A DNA stretch of 36,571 nucleotides from Oscillospiraceae bacterium (GCA_017540565.1 JAFYAU010000043.1:1-36571); one strand, 5' to 3'; counted from the stretch's first letter, positions 16,701 to 25,261 are shown. The notes: generated from the letters alone by a model not told the origin. A program made the numbers and translations.

Positions 16701-17052
16701 CGGTCTCGTCATCGCGGACGCCGGCGTCTGCAGGGCAATGGATACGAACGATCCGCCCGTATATCTTCCCGTTACCTTTCGTCCGGACGGCTCCCTTGAC
16801 GGGAAATCGACATTCAACACCCGCCAGGAAGCGCTTCTGAACCGGTATGTAGACCGATGCATAGAGGACTGCTGCCGAGGAATCCTTTCGGGAAACATCC
16901 GCGCTCTGCGCAGGGAGCCGCAGGGAAAAGGCGCCTGCCAGAGATGCGAGTTCCGCGCCATATGCAGTCCGGACAGGCAGCCGCTTGAGATACAGCCTGT
17001 GCTTAATGATGCGGACAGCTGGAAACTGATAGAAGGAGGAGATGCAGGCTGA
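13750..17052 (+). CDS. addB: ATP-dependent helicase/deoxyribonuclease subunit B
   Basis: AddB is the Chi-recognising partner of AddA in double-strand break repair. The 1100-residue protein starts with the nucleotide-binding loop GRGGTGKT (9-16). It has a helicase-like core lacking most motor motifs, as in the family, and a C-terminal RecB-type nuclease with D907-Y-K909. The iron-sulphur cluster cysteines C750, C1063, C1066 and C1072 (C...C-x2-C-x5-C) are all present and clamp the nuclease domain. The ribosome binding site (GGGGA) is weak. The stop codon overlaps the inferred CTG start of addA. Confidence 0.95.
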   Translation: MSRLRLVTGRGGTGKTAFILNEIRERMEAGEHGLILLVPDQFSHEAERLLCEACGDRVSLHAEVLSFPRLFYRLVSDMGGIDQRYLDRPGKLLVMRRAVALADAMNGTVSAQSRQTDRLLSLLETAADCTSSRIRPDRLYALSDRTDGTLRDKLRYLASVLEIYNGLIQQDLHDPDEVLDRLCELIPHSERIANSRIWVDGFRDFSVQQYAVLEQLLAFARSFTVSLTLDEDSEDRLVFHTASETKDRLTDIAAGLGASVDRITCRRESVRSREMRHLEHHCFTDRPAAFGAAEGIRLWRFHRDREEFEACASHILECTRSGARFRDIAVAVGNLADKEALFRSVMDEYGIPVYINSKKDIMSYPPTAVLLASLNILLRGWDSEAVFIYLKSGYADITPDECDLLENYAFTWGIRGRKWTADRPWDMPPGGFSESSSDESGLESLNDIRRRVCAPLTRLERDMHSAESGADMIRALFRFADAIGLYAKTEELADALRERGEEHTADEFLSACEILTVAAEQFLLAAGDSACELQEFAQLWTALLEQYDFGFIPDTTDRVCAGDISRLRRRGIRHLFVLGASDDVLPSFPAERGIFSDEERERLSRIDSVFSPPIDERLAVGQADAYDLLTQASVSLTLSFSEESGNVPSRYFSVLGNMFSLVPQTPERGRCRLSARTPSLALALTGPSDDRFALAARRFWNGTEEYSRLRAVIDASCYPQERVLSESSAQRLYGNEAVLSATRLEQYSDCPFSYYLRYGMKLIQRKPADLSPLLFGTLYHKVMENTTAEVLNKGGFQSITGEACRQIAEKNIEACLASVGSIADDNARLRFLLDRTSEDILASVQDLSEEMTSSRFVPLAFEMSFSPQGTLPPYEMNSENGRISVQGKIDRVDGWEDDGKLFLRIVDYKTGSTSFRLSDVVYGRNMQMLIYLFALKKYGSSFFGKPVVPAGILYDSSGDDYIDASPDISDEQRLKKLLAGRKHSGLVIADAGVCRAMDTNDPPVYLPVTFRPDGSLDGKSTFNTRQEALLNRYVDRCIEDCCRGILSGNIRALRREPQGKGACQRCEFRAICSPDRQPLEIQPVLNDADSWKLIEGGDAG

Positions 17053-20000
17053 AAACCATACAGCTTACCCCGGAACAGTACCGTGCCGTCACCGTATCCG
17101 GCCGGCCGCTTCTGATCTCCGCCGCTGCCGGTTCGGGAAAAACCTTCGTACTCGTGCGCCGGCTTATGGAACGCATCTGCAGCTCCGATGATCCTGCAGA
17201 TATCACCGACTTCCTTGTCATCACCTATACGAGAGCCGCCGCGTCAGAACTGAAGGCCAAGATTCAGGACGCCATATACAGTGCCATTTCGGAGACCTCC
17301 CTTCAGGATACAGGCAGGCTCCGTCATCTGAAACGGCAGACGCTTCTCATGCAGAAGGCCCATATCAGTACGATCCACGGATTCTGCTCCGGGATCATCA
17401 GGGAACATGCGGATATTCTGGGGATCCGCAGGGATTTCCGTCTCATGGAGACCACAGAGGATACCGAACTGAAAGAAAGCGTTCTGGACAGGATCCTTGA
17501 GGAAGCCTATGCCGGCGCAGATCACGATCCGGGTTTTCTGAGCCTGACGAAGCTCCTTACGAGCAGCACCTCAGACCGCAGGCTGAAAAAGACTGTCCTT
17601 GATATCCATGAAAGCCTGCAGAGCATACCTTTTCCCGACCGGTGGATCCGGAAACAGCTGGACATGCTGAAATCAGTGGAGTCCGCCGGATTCGTCGGGA
17701 CCGAATGGGGGAGAAGCCTCCTTCGAAGCAGCCGTGATACAGCGCTCTGGAGCGCACGGGTTCTCCGTTCCGTATGCCTGTCTCTCTCGTCTGAGCCCGA
17801 CCCTCCTGTAAAATGGATCGACGGACTCATCGCTGCTGCCGCACAGATCGAATCCCTCGCAGCCGTCTGGGAGGAAAGATGGGAAAACACATTCTATTCT
17901 TCCATCCAGTTTCCACGTGCGCCGCGCGGAGCAGACAATAACTACCCATCGCAGAAGGCGCTGATCGAGGCCGCCAAGACAGCCCTTAAACAGGCTGCAG
18001 GCACCATCTCACAGAGTGAAGAGGATATCGTTCGAGACATTACGGCCTCTGCGCCGGCGATCCAGAGCCTTTACAGTCTCGTTTCCGCTTTTCAGACCAG
18101 TTATTCGGAAGAAAAACTCCAGACCGGAAGAATGACATATTCGGATCTTGAGCAGCTGGCCCTGAAACTGTTCTGTTCCGCGGAAGGAGATTCGTTCTCT
18201 GATATTGCCCGGTCCGTTTCCTCCCGTTTCAGGGAGGTCCTTGTAGACGAGTATCAGGATATCAATCCCGTACAGGAAATGATCGTACAGGCCGTGTCCG
18301 GCCACGGAGAACAACTGTTCTGCGTAGGAGACATGAAACAGTCCATATATCGTTTCAGGCAGAGCGACGTCAGTATTTTCAAGAAAAAATACGATGAGTT
18401 CCCAGATTATGCCGGACAGCCGGGCGAGGAGCCCGTGAGGATCCTTCTTTCACAGAATTTCCGTTCCTCACGGGGTGTCGTAGACGGAATCAATTCCGTT
18501 TTTTCGGCTATCATGTCGGAGGATCTCGGAGATATCTCCTACGGTGAATCTGAAATGCTCCGTCTCGGAAGAAACTGTCCCGATGACAGGAATGCGTGCT
18601 GCGAGCTGCTCATACCCGAGGTGGCGGAAAACTGCAGCGCCGATGAATACCGCAGGAATGAGGCGCTGTGCGTGGCCTCGGAGATCAGGCGGATGGTCAC
18701 CGACGGTGAGATGATCCGCGACGGAAGCCTGACTGCTGAAGACGGGGAAGAAGGGCTCCGTCCGCTGAGATACGATGATTTCGCAGTTCTTTTCAGGTCC
18801 CCTGCGCCGTCTGAATCGTATTACAAGGAAGCTTTCGACAGATTCGGAATCCCGTATAACAGCGTACGGCAGGATCCGTGGTTCGACTCGGATGAAGTCC
18901 TGCTGCTGCTCGATTATCTTACGGTGATCAACAACCCGCATCAGGACATTCCTCTCATGCATGTCCTGACCTCTCCTCTTTACGGTTTTTCATTCGATCT
19001 TCTGGCGGACATCCGTACCGCAGACCCAGTTCATGATCTTTACTCCGCCGTGCAGGCAGGCAGTGCCTCATACGCCGCATGCCGTCTTTTCATTGATCAT
19101 CTCGAAGAATTCCGTCAGGCTTCCAGATATATGTCCGCCGACAGCCTTCTGAGACTAGTACTGAAAAGGACGGATGCTGCCGTCCTTCTGTGTCAGGACG
19201 CAGACAGTGCCGGAGCCGGCGAGAATATCGAGCATCTTCTGAGATTTACCGAGAGCTTTGAGTCCCACAGTTATCAGGGCCTGTACAAGTTCGACCTGCG
19301 CGTCCGTTATCTTCGCGAATCCGGGAAATCGCCCGACAGCCACGATACCGCAGGAGGAGGCGGCGTGTCCCTGATGACGATCCACCGGTCGAAAGGCCTC
19401 GAATTTCCAGTCGTGTATATCGGCGATGCTCTGCACTCCTTCAATCAAAAGGACGAGCAGGAACCCGTTCTGTTTCACAGGGAGCTCGGGGTGGGACTGC
19501 ATGTTCTGGACAAAGATCGCAGAATAAGATACCCTTCCGCGGCTCGCACAGCCATCAGGCAGCGGCTGAACAGGGAAATGATATCTGAGGAAATGCGAAT
19601 TCTGTATGTCGCCCTGACCCGTGCAAAAGACAGGCTCATCATTCCCGCCTGCCTTGAGAAGTCTCAGCCTCTAATACGAAATGCCGGACTTCTCGGCCGG
19701 TTCCTTCTTGAAACGCAGATGCTTTCTTCAAGGAAAAACTATCAGGACTGGCTCCTGTCTGCCATCCTGCAGATTCCGGAGGTGCTGTATGCCGCAGCGG
19801 ATCCGGAAGTCCGTCTATCGGAGGATTATCCCTGGATCGTCAGGCGTGTGCAGGTGCCCGAAGAATCCGTCATGCCGGATGAGCCTGCACAGGCACCGGT
19901 CGTACTTCAGGATGAAGGCGCAGGGGAGGAGGAGCTGCAGGCCGTCATAGGCTTCCGGTATCCTTACGCATCTGACTTCGGTATACCCACCAAGATCACA

Positions 20001-20633
20001 GCAACCGAACTGAAAGGGACGACTGCCTCCGCTGAATGCATGGAAGAGGCCTCCGCTGCCGTCCGTCACAGAACACGCCTACGCCGTCCGGATCTTGACG
20101 GAGGGGATCATGCACCGGACGGAAGAGAAAAGGGGACAGCCATGCACTGCGCCATGCAGTATCTTGACTATTCCAGGTGCCTCAGCGGTGAGGAACTTGA
20201 GGAGGAAATCCAGCGTCTCGTTCTTGCACGTTTTCTGTCGCAGGCACAGGCGGACGCGCTCGACCGCGCAGCGATTCTCAGGCTGTTTGCCGGACCGCTG
20301 GGAGAGAGAATACTAACCGCGCCGCATGTGAGCCGGGAATTCAAGTTTTCTCTTCTGACGCCGGCGCATGTGCTGCTCGGCGGGGATTCTTCCGAACAGG
20401 TTCTGTTTCAGGGAGCTGTCGACTGCTGGTGGGAGGACGACGGTGAGATCACCGTAATCGATTTCAAAACTGACCACATTTCAGACGGACAGCTCGATGT
20501 GGCAATCGAGCGCTACCGCCGTCAGGTTGAACTCTATGCCTATGCCCTGGAACGTGTCACAGGCCTTCCCGTCACGCATGCTTCTCTTTACTTTTTCTCC
20601 ATAAACCGGGAGATTCCGGTCATTCAAAAATAA
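17049..20633 (+). CDS. addA: ATP-dependent helicase/nuclease subunit A, CTG start
   Basis: AddA is the UvrD-like motor and one nuclease of the AddAB complex. With a start at 17049 it has 1194 residues. The opening KTIQLTPEQYRAV leads to Walker A AAAGSGKT (25-32). It also has motif II DEYQD (400-404), GDMKQSIYRFRQSD, motif V TIHRSKGLEF, motif VI YVALTRAKDRL and nuclease residues D1138-F-K1140. There is no ATG, GTG or TTG between the in-frame stop at 17007 and Walker A; the first canonical start (GTG, 17154) would delete Walker A. A perfect AAGGAGG (17033-17039) lies nine bases before CTG, and CTGA overlaps the addB stop. The gene is certain; the CTG start is inferred. Confidence 0.93.
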   Translation: MKTIQLTPEQYRAVTVSGRPLLISAAAGSGKTFVLVRRLMERICSSDDPADITDFLVITYTRAAASELKAKIQDAIYSAISETSLQDTGRLRHLKRQTLLMQKAHISTIHGFCSGIIREHADILGIRRDFRLMETTEDTELKESVLDRILEEAYAGADHDPGFLSLTKLLTSSTSDRRLKKTVLDIHESLQSIPFPDRWIRKQLDMLKSVESAGFVGTEWGRSLLRSSRDTALWSARVLRSVCLSLSSEPDPPVKWIDGLIAAAAQIESLAAVWEERWENTFYSSIQFPRAPRGADNNYPSQKALIEAAKTALKQAAGTISQSEEDIVRDITASAPAIQSLYSLVSAFQTSYSEEKLQTGRMTYSDLEQLALKLFCSAEGDSFSDIARSVSSRFREVLVDEYQDINPVQEMIVQAVSGHGEQLFCVGDMKQSIYRFRQSDVSIFKKKYDEFPDYAGQPGEEPVRILLSQNFRSSRGVVDGINSVFSAIMSEDLGDISYGESEMLRLGRNCPDDRNACCELLIPEVAENCSADEYRRNEALCVASEIRRMVTDGEMIRDGSLTAEDGEEGLRPLRYDDFAVLFRSPAPSESYYKEAFDRFGIPYNSVRQDPWFDSDEVLLLLDYLTVINNPHQDIPLMHVLTSPLYGFSFDLLADIRTADPVHDLYSAVQAGSASYAACRLFIDHLEEFRQASRYMSADSLLRLVLKRTDAAVLLCQDADSAGAGENIEHLLRFTESFESHSYQGLYKFDLRVRYLRESGKSPDSHDTAGGGGVSLMTIHRSKGLEFPVVYIGDALHSFNQKDEQEPVLFHRELGVGLHVLDKDRRIRYPSAARTAIRQRLNREMISEEMRILYVALTRAKDRLIIPACLEKSQPLIRNAGLLGRFLLETQMLSSRKNYQDWLLSAILQIPEVLYAAADPEVRLSEDYPWIVRRVQVPEESVMPDEPAQAPVVLQDEGAGEEELQAVIGFRYPYASDFGIPTKITATELKGTTASAECMEEASAAVRHRTRLRRPDLDGGDHAPDGREKGTAMHCAMQYLDYSRCLSGEELEEEIQRLVLARFLSQAQADALDRAAILRLFAGPLGERILTAPHVSREFKFSLLTPAHVLLGGDSSEQVLFQGAVDCWWEDDGEITVIDFKTDHISDGQLDVAIERYRRQVELYAYALERVTGLPVTHASLYFFSINREIPVIQK

Positions 20634-20645
20634 TAAAAATAATGG

Positions 20646-20674
20646 TTGCAATTTAATTATTCCTGTGATAAAAT
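20646..20674 (+). promoter_or_regulatory. Promoter of rpmE
   Basis: -35 TTGCAA (20646-20651) and -10 TAAAAT (20669-20674) are 17 bases apart, just after the addA stop. Confidence 0.75.
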
Positions 20675-20714
20675 CATCTTCGCTTTAGAACTAAACAGTA
20701 AAGAGGTGAGCGGA

Positions 20715-20915
20715 ATGAAGGAAGGAATCCATCCTAACTACGAGCAGACCACCATCCGGTGTGCTTGCGGCGAGGTTATTGAAACGGGCAGCACAAAGAA
20801 GGACATCAAGGTTGAGATCTGCTCCAAGTGTCACCCCTTCTATACAGGCAAGCAGAAGCTGGTCGATACCAGCGGCCGTGTTGACAAGTTCAACAAGAAG
20901 TTTGGCCTGAAATAA
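20715..20915 (+). CDS. rpmE: Large-subunit ribosomal protein bL31, zinc form
   Basis: A 66-residue protein that binds between the ribosomal subunits. It begins [12 protein letters not shown], has Cys residues in RCACGEV and [10 protein letters not shown] forming the zinc site of the C+ type, and ends with [16 protein letters not shown]. The start at 20715 follows AGAGGTGAG; a longer in-frame extension upstream lacks a ribosome binding site and overlaps the promoter. The cysteines mark the zinc-dependent paralogue, which in Bacillus is replaced by a zinc-free form when zinc is scarce. Confidence 0.97.
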   Translation: MKEGIHPNYEQTTIRCACGEVIETGSTKKDIKVEICSKCHPFYTGKQKLVDTSGRVDKFNKKFGLK

Positions 20916-20922
20916 TCAGCAG

Positions 20923-20951
20923 CGACCCGCATCGAGTTCCGGTGCGGGTCG
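20923..20951 (+). terminator. Hairpin between rpmE and hflX
   Basis: A 12-bp stem (20923-20934 with 20940-20951, one G-U pair, AGTTC loop) lacks a T-run. It probably acts as a partial terminator or attenuator, so hflX may be reached by read-through from rpmE. Confidence 0.5.
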
Positions 20952-20982
20952 TGATCGTTATATGAGCGTTGAGAGGATAGTT

Positions 20983-22251
20983 ATGACAGAAGAACTGGAA
21001 CGAACCATACTGGCCGGACTGAGCGCCGATATCATGGATTTCAACGAGAAATCCACGGAGGACAGTCTGGACGAACTGGAAGCGCTTGTGGAGACCGCCG
21101 GCGGCGTGTGCATCGGCCGTATGCTCCAGACAAGGCCTGCGCCTGATCCGCACTCTTTTATCGGTGCGGGAAAAGTGAAGGAACTGAAAGAGCTGATCGA
21201 TGCCAACGACTGTACGCTGGCCGTGTTCGACAACGAACTGTCCCCGTCGCAGACTAGGGCACTGGAAGACGAACTCGGCGTCCGTGTCATCGACCGTTCC
21301 ACCCTGATTCTGGATATCTTCGCTCAGCGTGCAAAGACACGTGAGGGGCGTCTTCAGGTAGAACTGGCGCAGTATCAGTATCTACTGCCAAGACTGACGG
21401 GCATGTGGACACACCTCGTCAGACAGACGTCCTCAGCCAGCCCCATCGGGACCAGAGGCCCCGGTGAAACGCAGCTGGAGACGGACCGACGCCATATCAG
21501 GCGAAAGATAGACAAGCTGTCGTCAGAGCTTGAGGAAGTACGGAAAAACCGGTCTGTGCAGCGCAGACAACGTCAGAAGAACGGTGTTCCCGTGGCTGCT
21601 CTTGTCGGGTATACGAATGCCGGAAAATCCACGCTTCTGAACTGTCTTACCGACGCCGGAATACAGGCGGCAGACCGACTGTTCGATACACTGGATACGA
21701 CGACGCGAAAGCTTCCTCTCACATCCGGACGTCAGATCCTCATTTCTGATACAGTCGGTTTCATCAACAAGCTGCCGCATCATCTCGTGGAGGCCTTCAA
21801 AGCCACGCTGGAAGAGTTGACGTTCGCGGATATTCTTCTGCATGTCATTGACGTATCGAATCCCATGTGGCGGCAGCAGGCAGAGGTTGTCGACCGGCTG
21901 ATCGGCCAGCTGGGAGCCGGGCAGACGCCCTGCATCCGCGTTTACAACAAATGCGATCTCGTTCCGCTGGAATTCATTCCTCATGAGGAACTGTCCGTCC
22001 GGATCTCTGCCAGGACGGGGGAGGGGACTCCAGATCTCATAGAGATGATGGAAAAGGTTTTGGACACCGGCAAGAAACGTGTGATTCTTCATCTCCCGTA
22101 TGACAAAGGGGAGATGCTCGAACTCATCCACCGGTTCTGCGAGGTCCATTCCGTAGAATATGAAGCAGAATATTCCGTCATGGATATCACAGTTCCAAGC
22201 AAGTATTACACTGCGGTCAAACCGTACGTCTTTGAACAGAGGCCGACATGA
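20983..22251 (+). CDS. hflX: Ribosome-associated GTPase HflX
   Basis: HflX is a GTPase that splits stalled ribosomes under stress. The N-terminal half holds the HflX nucleotide-binding domain (DNELSPSQTRALEDELGVRVIDR) and the glycine-rich TRGPGETQLETDRR. The G domain carries G1 GYTNAGKST, G3 DTVGF, G4 NKCD and G5 SARTGEG. The ATG at 20983 has GAGAGG six bases upstream; an ATG seven codons earlier has none. The protein has 422 residues. Its stop overlaps the next start as ATGA. Confidence 0.95.
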   Translation: MTEELERTILAGLSADIMDFNEKSTEDSLDELEALVETAGGVCIGRMLQTRPAPDPHSFIGAGKVKELKELIDANDCTLAVFDNELSPSQTRALEDELGVRVIDRSTLILDIFAQRAKTREGRLQVELAQYQYLLPRLTGMWTHLVRQTSSASPIGTRGPGETQLETDRRHIRRKIDKLSSELEEVRKNRSVQRRQRQKNGVPVAALVGYTNAGKSTLLNCLTDAGIQAADRLFDTLDTTTRKLPLTSGRQILISDTVGFINKLPHHLVEAFKATLEELTFADILLHVIDVSNPMWRQQAEVVDRLIGQLGAGQTPCIRVYNKCDLVPLEFIPHEELSVRISARTGEGTPDLIEMMEKVLDTGKKRVILHLPYDKGEMLELIHRFCEVHSVEYEAEYSVMDITVPSKYYTAVKPYVFEQRPT

Positions 22252-22886
22252 TAGAATATATTACGATACAGTCATATGCCGAAGAAGAGCTCGTTGAAAA
22301 ACGGTCCCGCTTCATCGGGCGGGTCTGGCCGATCCATTCGGAAGAGGAAGCGCGGCAGCACATACAGGAGACAGCAAAGGAGTTCCACGACGCGCGGCAC
22401 ACGTGCTGGTGCTACCAGCTGCATGAAACCGCTGTCGAAAGGTATTCCGATGACGGAGAGCCGCAGGGCACCGCCGGACAGCCCATGCTGGAATACTTCC
22501 GAAACAAGGGCATAGAGAACTACTGCTGCACGGTAACCAGGTATTTCGGAGGGATCCTCCTCGGGACAGGAGGGCTTGTCCGCGCCTATACCGGCGCCGC
22601 GGATCTTGCCGCCACCAAAGCGGGGATCAGTCTGTATCAGACCTGCAGGGAATTCCTTGTCGAATGCACTTACAGTCTGTTTGAACGCCTCAGAGGAGCC
22701 GTGGAAACGTTTTCCGGACGCGTAGTGTCTTCTGAATATTCTTCAAGCGTGCTTATGTCTATCCTCATCCCAGAGGAGTCGGCAGGGGAGTTTGAAAGAA
22801 AAATAACCGATCTTTCTTCAGGGAACGCCGTATGCATGCCCGGGAAGCTCAGAACAGTCGAAATGCCTCATCTGGAGAATAATTAA
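22248..22886 (+). CDS. YigZ/IMPACT family protein (UPF0029)
   Basis: A 212-residue cytosolic protein. The N-terminal UPF0029 domain (about residues 15-120) has the signature DDGEPQGTAGQPMLE and the following TRYFGGILLGTGGLVRAYT. A C-terminal ferredoxin-like domain (about 135-200, DUF1949-like) follows. Homologues in bacteria are YigZ/YvyE and in eukaryotes IMPACT, a translation-regulator partner. The bacterial function is not settled. The ATGA overlap with hflX implies translational coupling and supports a link with ribosome function. Confidence 0.9.
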   Translation: MIEYITIQSYAEEELVEKRSRFIGRVWPIHSEEEARQHIQETAKEFHDARHTCWCYQLHETAVERYSDDGEPQGTAGQPMLEYFRNKGIENYCCTVTRYFGGILLGTGGLVRAYTGAADLAATKAGISLYQTCREFLVECTYSLFERLRGAVETFSGRVVSSEYSSSVLMSILIPEESAGEFERKITDLSSGNAVCMPGKLRTVEMPHLENN

Positions 22887-22912
22887 AAAATCATTATTGG
22901 CCCAAAAAAGGC

Positions 22913-22941
22913 TTGCATTTCACTTTTTGATGTGATATTAT
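22913..22941 (+). promoter_or_regulatory. Promoter of tRNA-Pro
   Basis: -35 TTGCAT (22913-22918) and -10 TATTAT (22936-22941) are separated by 17 bases, 20 bases before the tRNA. Confidence 0.8.
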
Positions 22942-22960
22942 CATCACTGCTGTTAAGCAT

Positions 22961-23037
22961 CCGGGTGTAGCGCAGATTGGTAGCGCGCTTGAATGGGGTT
23001 CAAGAGGCCGCTGGTTCGACTCCAGTCACTCGGACCA
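22961..23037 (+). tRNA. tRNA-Pro (anticodon GGG)
   Basis: A complete cloverleaf: acceptor CCGGGTG pairs with CACTCGG (one G-U), D stem GCGC/GCGC, and anticodon stem CTTGA/TCAAG around the loop ATGGGGT. The anticodon GGG is at the expected place. The T loop is TTCGACT, discriminator A, and CCA is encoded. Confidence 0.96.
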
Positions 23038-23080
23038 AGGAAAAGCCTTGAAACATATGTTTCAGGGCTTTCCTTGTTAT
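23037..23080 (+). terminator. Terminator after tRNA-Pro
   Basis: An 18-base arm (23037-23054) pairs with 23059-23075 with one bulged A and one G-U pair and an ATAT loop. A moderately T-rich stretch follows. It begins at the CCA end of the tRNA. Confidence 0.75.
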
Positions 23081-23110
23081 TTGCGGTATTTCGCATAGCG
23101 GAGAACAAAT

Positions 23111-23806
23111 ATGAATGATTTCCTGCAAATCGAGCCTATTGCCGATATTTTTACAGACTTCCCGGACAAATTCGGTCTTCCGCGCCAGAGCGGACGAGCC
23201 GAAGATCTGCTTGGAACCATTGTATTCCGCCAAAAATACAGGTCTGAGGAAGCAATTCGCGGTTTGAAAGATTTCTCTCATATTTGGATCATCTTTGGTT
23301 TTTCGCAACATTTCGGAAAAGACTGGCATCCCACGGTGCGTCCTCCGAGACTCGGAGGGAATGAGAGGATCGGTGTATTTGCGTCCAGATCACCGTTCCG
23401 GCCGAATCCGTTGGGTCTGTCCTGTGTAAAACTTGAGGACATCAAGAAAACCGATACAGACGGAATCGTTCTGATCGTATCCGGTGTGGACATGCTTTCA
23501 GGAACTCCGATATATGATATTAAACCGTATATCGCATATGCAGACGCGCACACGGAGGCGGCGGGAGGATTCGCAGCAGAACACAGTACGTACAGGCTGA
23601 ACGTACAGTTCGCGGACGGAACCATGGAAAAGATCCCGGAAGATAAACTGCCGGCGCTGATACAGTGTCTGCAGGACGATCCAAGACCGTCGTATCAGGA
23701 TGATCCGGAAAGGATTTACCGAATGAGATACGCGGAGCAGGACATCGGATTTGTCGTCGATGGCGAAATCCTCACGGTGACCGAAGTAGAAGGGACCGCT
23801 CGCTGA
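23111..23806 (+). CDS. trmO: tRNA t6A37 N6-methyltransferase TrmO (TsaA family)
   Basis: TrmO uses SAM to methylate N6-threonylcarbamoyladenosine at position 37 of threonine tRNA. The 231-residue protein shows the YaeB/TsaA beta-barrel signature HPTVRPPRLGGNERIGVFAS followed by RSPFRPNPLGLS, then DMLSGTPIYDIKPYIAYAD. The C-terminal part is the short extension domain typical of the family. GCGGAG lies about seven bases before the ATG. It sits just beyond the tRNA-Pro terminator; tRNA-Pro is not a known substrate. Confidence 0.93.
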   Translation: MNDFLQIEPIADIFTDFPDKFGLPRQSGRAEDLLGTIVFRQKYRSEEAIRGLKDFSHIWIIFGFSQHFGKDWHPTVRPPRLGGNERIGVFASRSPFRPNPLGLSCVKLEDIKKTDTDGIVLIVSGVDMLSGTPIYDIKPYIAYADAHTEAAGGFAAEHSTYRLNVQFADGTMEKIPEDKLPALIQCLQDDPRPSYQDDPERIYRMRYAEQDIGFVVDGEILTVTEVEGTAR

Positions 23807-23820
23807 ATCGCACATAATTC

Positions 23821-23840
23821 AACAAAATAAAAATTTTGTT
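23821..23840. repeat. AT-only inverted repeat between trmO and radA
   Basis: AACAAAAT (23821-23828) pairs perfectly with ATTTTGTT (23833-23840) around AAAA. It lies between two convergent genes, just before a stronger terminator. It may be a weak second terminator. Confidence 0.5.
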
Positions 23841-23859
23841 CAATTTAGGGGAGTCAAAT

Positions 23860-23890
23860 ACACCGGATTGCGGATGCAATCCGGTGTTTT
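23860..23890. terminator. Bidirectional terminator between trmO and radA
   Basis: A perfect 12-bp stem (23860-23871 with 23876-23887) with a GGAT loop is followed by TTTT on the plus strand and TATTTG on the minus strand. It serves both convergent genes. Confidence 0.9.
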
Positions 23891-23898
23891 CAGGTTTT

Positions 23899-25254
23899 TC
23901 AGGAAAAAACGCTCCTGAGCGCCTCAAACAGGTTCGATGCAGGAATCAGTTCTATTTCTCCCGTCATTCTCAGTTTCTTCATGTTTGCTTTCGGAACCAC
24001 GCAGCGTTTGAAGCCGAGTTTCTCCGCTTCTCTGAGACGCTGTTCCAGATGAGACGCACTTCTGATCTCACCGGTAAGTCCCACTTCGCCGATGGCCAGC
24101 AGATCCGACGGAATCGGCTTTCCGTTCATACCTGACGCGACGCACAGGATCATGGCAAGATCCGCTCCCGGATCTTCGATCGTCAGGCCTCCGATCACAT
24201 TGATGAAAATATCGTTGGAACTGACTTTATATGCCGTACGCTTGTCCAGGATTGCGATCATCATGTTCGCGCGCGTGTAATCAAATCCGTTGACGGTTCT
24301 CCTGGGATTGCCGGATGCCGCAGCCGCTAGTCCCTGAATCTCGGCCAGGATCGGCCGTGAACCCTCCATGACACATGTCACGCAGGTTCCCGGAGCGTTT
24401 ACAGGACGTTCCGCCAGAAGCAATGCAGACGGATTGGATATCCCGTGCAGGCCGTCGTCAAGCATCTCGAAAACGCCGATCTCATTCGTCGAACCGAATC
24501 TGTTTTTCGCGGCCCGCAGAATGCGGTAATTCGTTGTGCGTTCACCCTCGAAATACAGGACGCAGTCCACCATGTGCTCGAGGACTTTGGGACCCGCGAT
24601 CACGCCTTCTTTGTTGACGTGGCCTATCAGAAAGACCGTACACCCGCTGCTTTTGCTGTATCGCATGAATCTCATGGTGCATGCTTTCACCTGCGCCACG
24701 CTTCCCGCCGCGGACGCCGTATCCTCGGAATACATCGTCTGTATGGAGTCTACGATGATGATCCCGGGGCTCAGCGTCTCAGCTGATGCGAGAATATCAT
24801 CTGCGGATGTTTCTGCAAGAATATACAGATTATCCGCCGTAATATCCAGGCGGTCTGCACGCATGCGGATCTGTCTTTCCGATTCCTCTCCGGTCACATA
24901 CAGGACAGTATCCGTTCCGCATAATTCCTGACAGATCTGCAGCAGCATCGTGGATTTTCCGATTCCCGGAGCTCCCCCGAAAAGTACGAGAGAACCTCTG
25001 ACCGCTCCCCCGCCGAGGACCCGGTCCAGTTCGGACATTCCGGTGGAAAACCTGATCTCCTCTCCCCTGTCCAGCTCCGAGAGTCTTACGGGAGCCCGGG
25101 AAACGCATGAAACAGACGCAGAAGCCGTCGAACCGGACGCCGTCTTCGGCTGCTCAACGATGGAATTCCAGGCCCCGCAGGCGCGGCATCTGCCCTCCCA
25201 TTTGGGAGTTTCATTGCCGCATTCCGTGCAGTAAAACAGCGTTTTCTGCTTCAT
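23899..25254 (-). CDS. radA: DNA repair protein RadA
   Basis: RadA (Sms) is a RecA-like, hexameric branch-migration helicase. The 451-residue protein starts with a zinc finger (C9-x2-C12, C23-x2-C26). Walker A is GGAPGIGKS (93-101) and Walker B is near IIIVDSIQT. The family-specific KNRFG motif follows, then a Lon-protease-like C-terminal domain without an active site. It starts seven bases after the stop of the DUF3048 gene with only a weak ribosome binding site, so it is probably translated by coupling in a two-gene operon. Confidence 0.96.
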   Translation of the reverse strand: MKQKTLFYCTECGNETPKWEGRCRACGAWNSIVEQPKTASGSTASASVSCVSRAPVRLSELDRGEEIRFSTGMSELDRVLGGGAVRGSLVLFGGAPGIGKSTMLLQICQELCGTDTVLYVTGEESERQIRMRADRLDITADNLYILAETSADDILASAETLSPGIIIVDSIQTMYSEDTASAAGSVAQVKACTMRFMRYSKSSGCTVFLIGHVNKEGVIAGPKVLEHMVDCVLYFEGERTTNYRILRAAKNRFGSTNEIGVFEMLDDGLHGISNPSALLLAERPVNAPGTCVTCVMEGSRPILAEIQGLAAAASGNPRRTVNGFDYTRANMMIAILDKRTAYKVSSNDIFINVIGGLTIEDPGADLAMILCVASGMNGKPIPSDLLAIGEVGLTGEIRSASHLEQRLREAEKLGFKRCVVPKANMKKLRMTGEIELIPASNLFEALRSVFS

Positions 25255-25261
25255 CTTTCAC

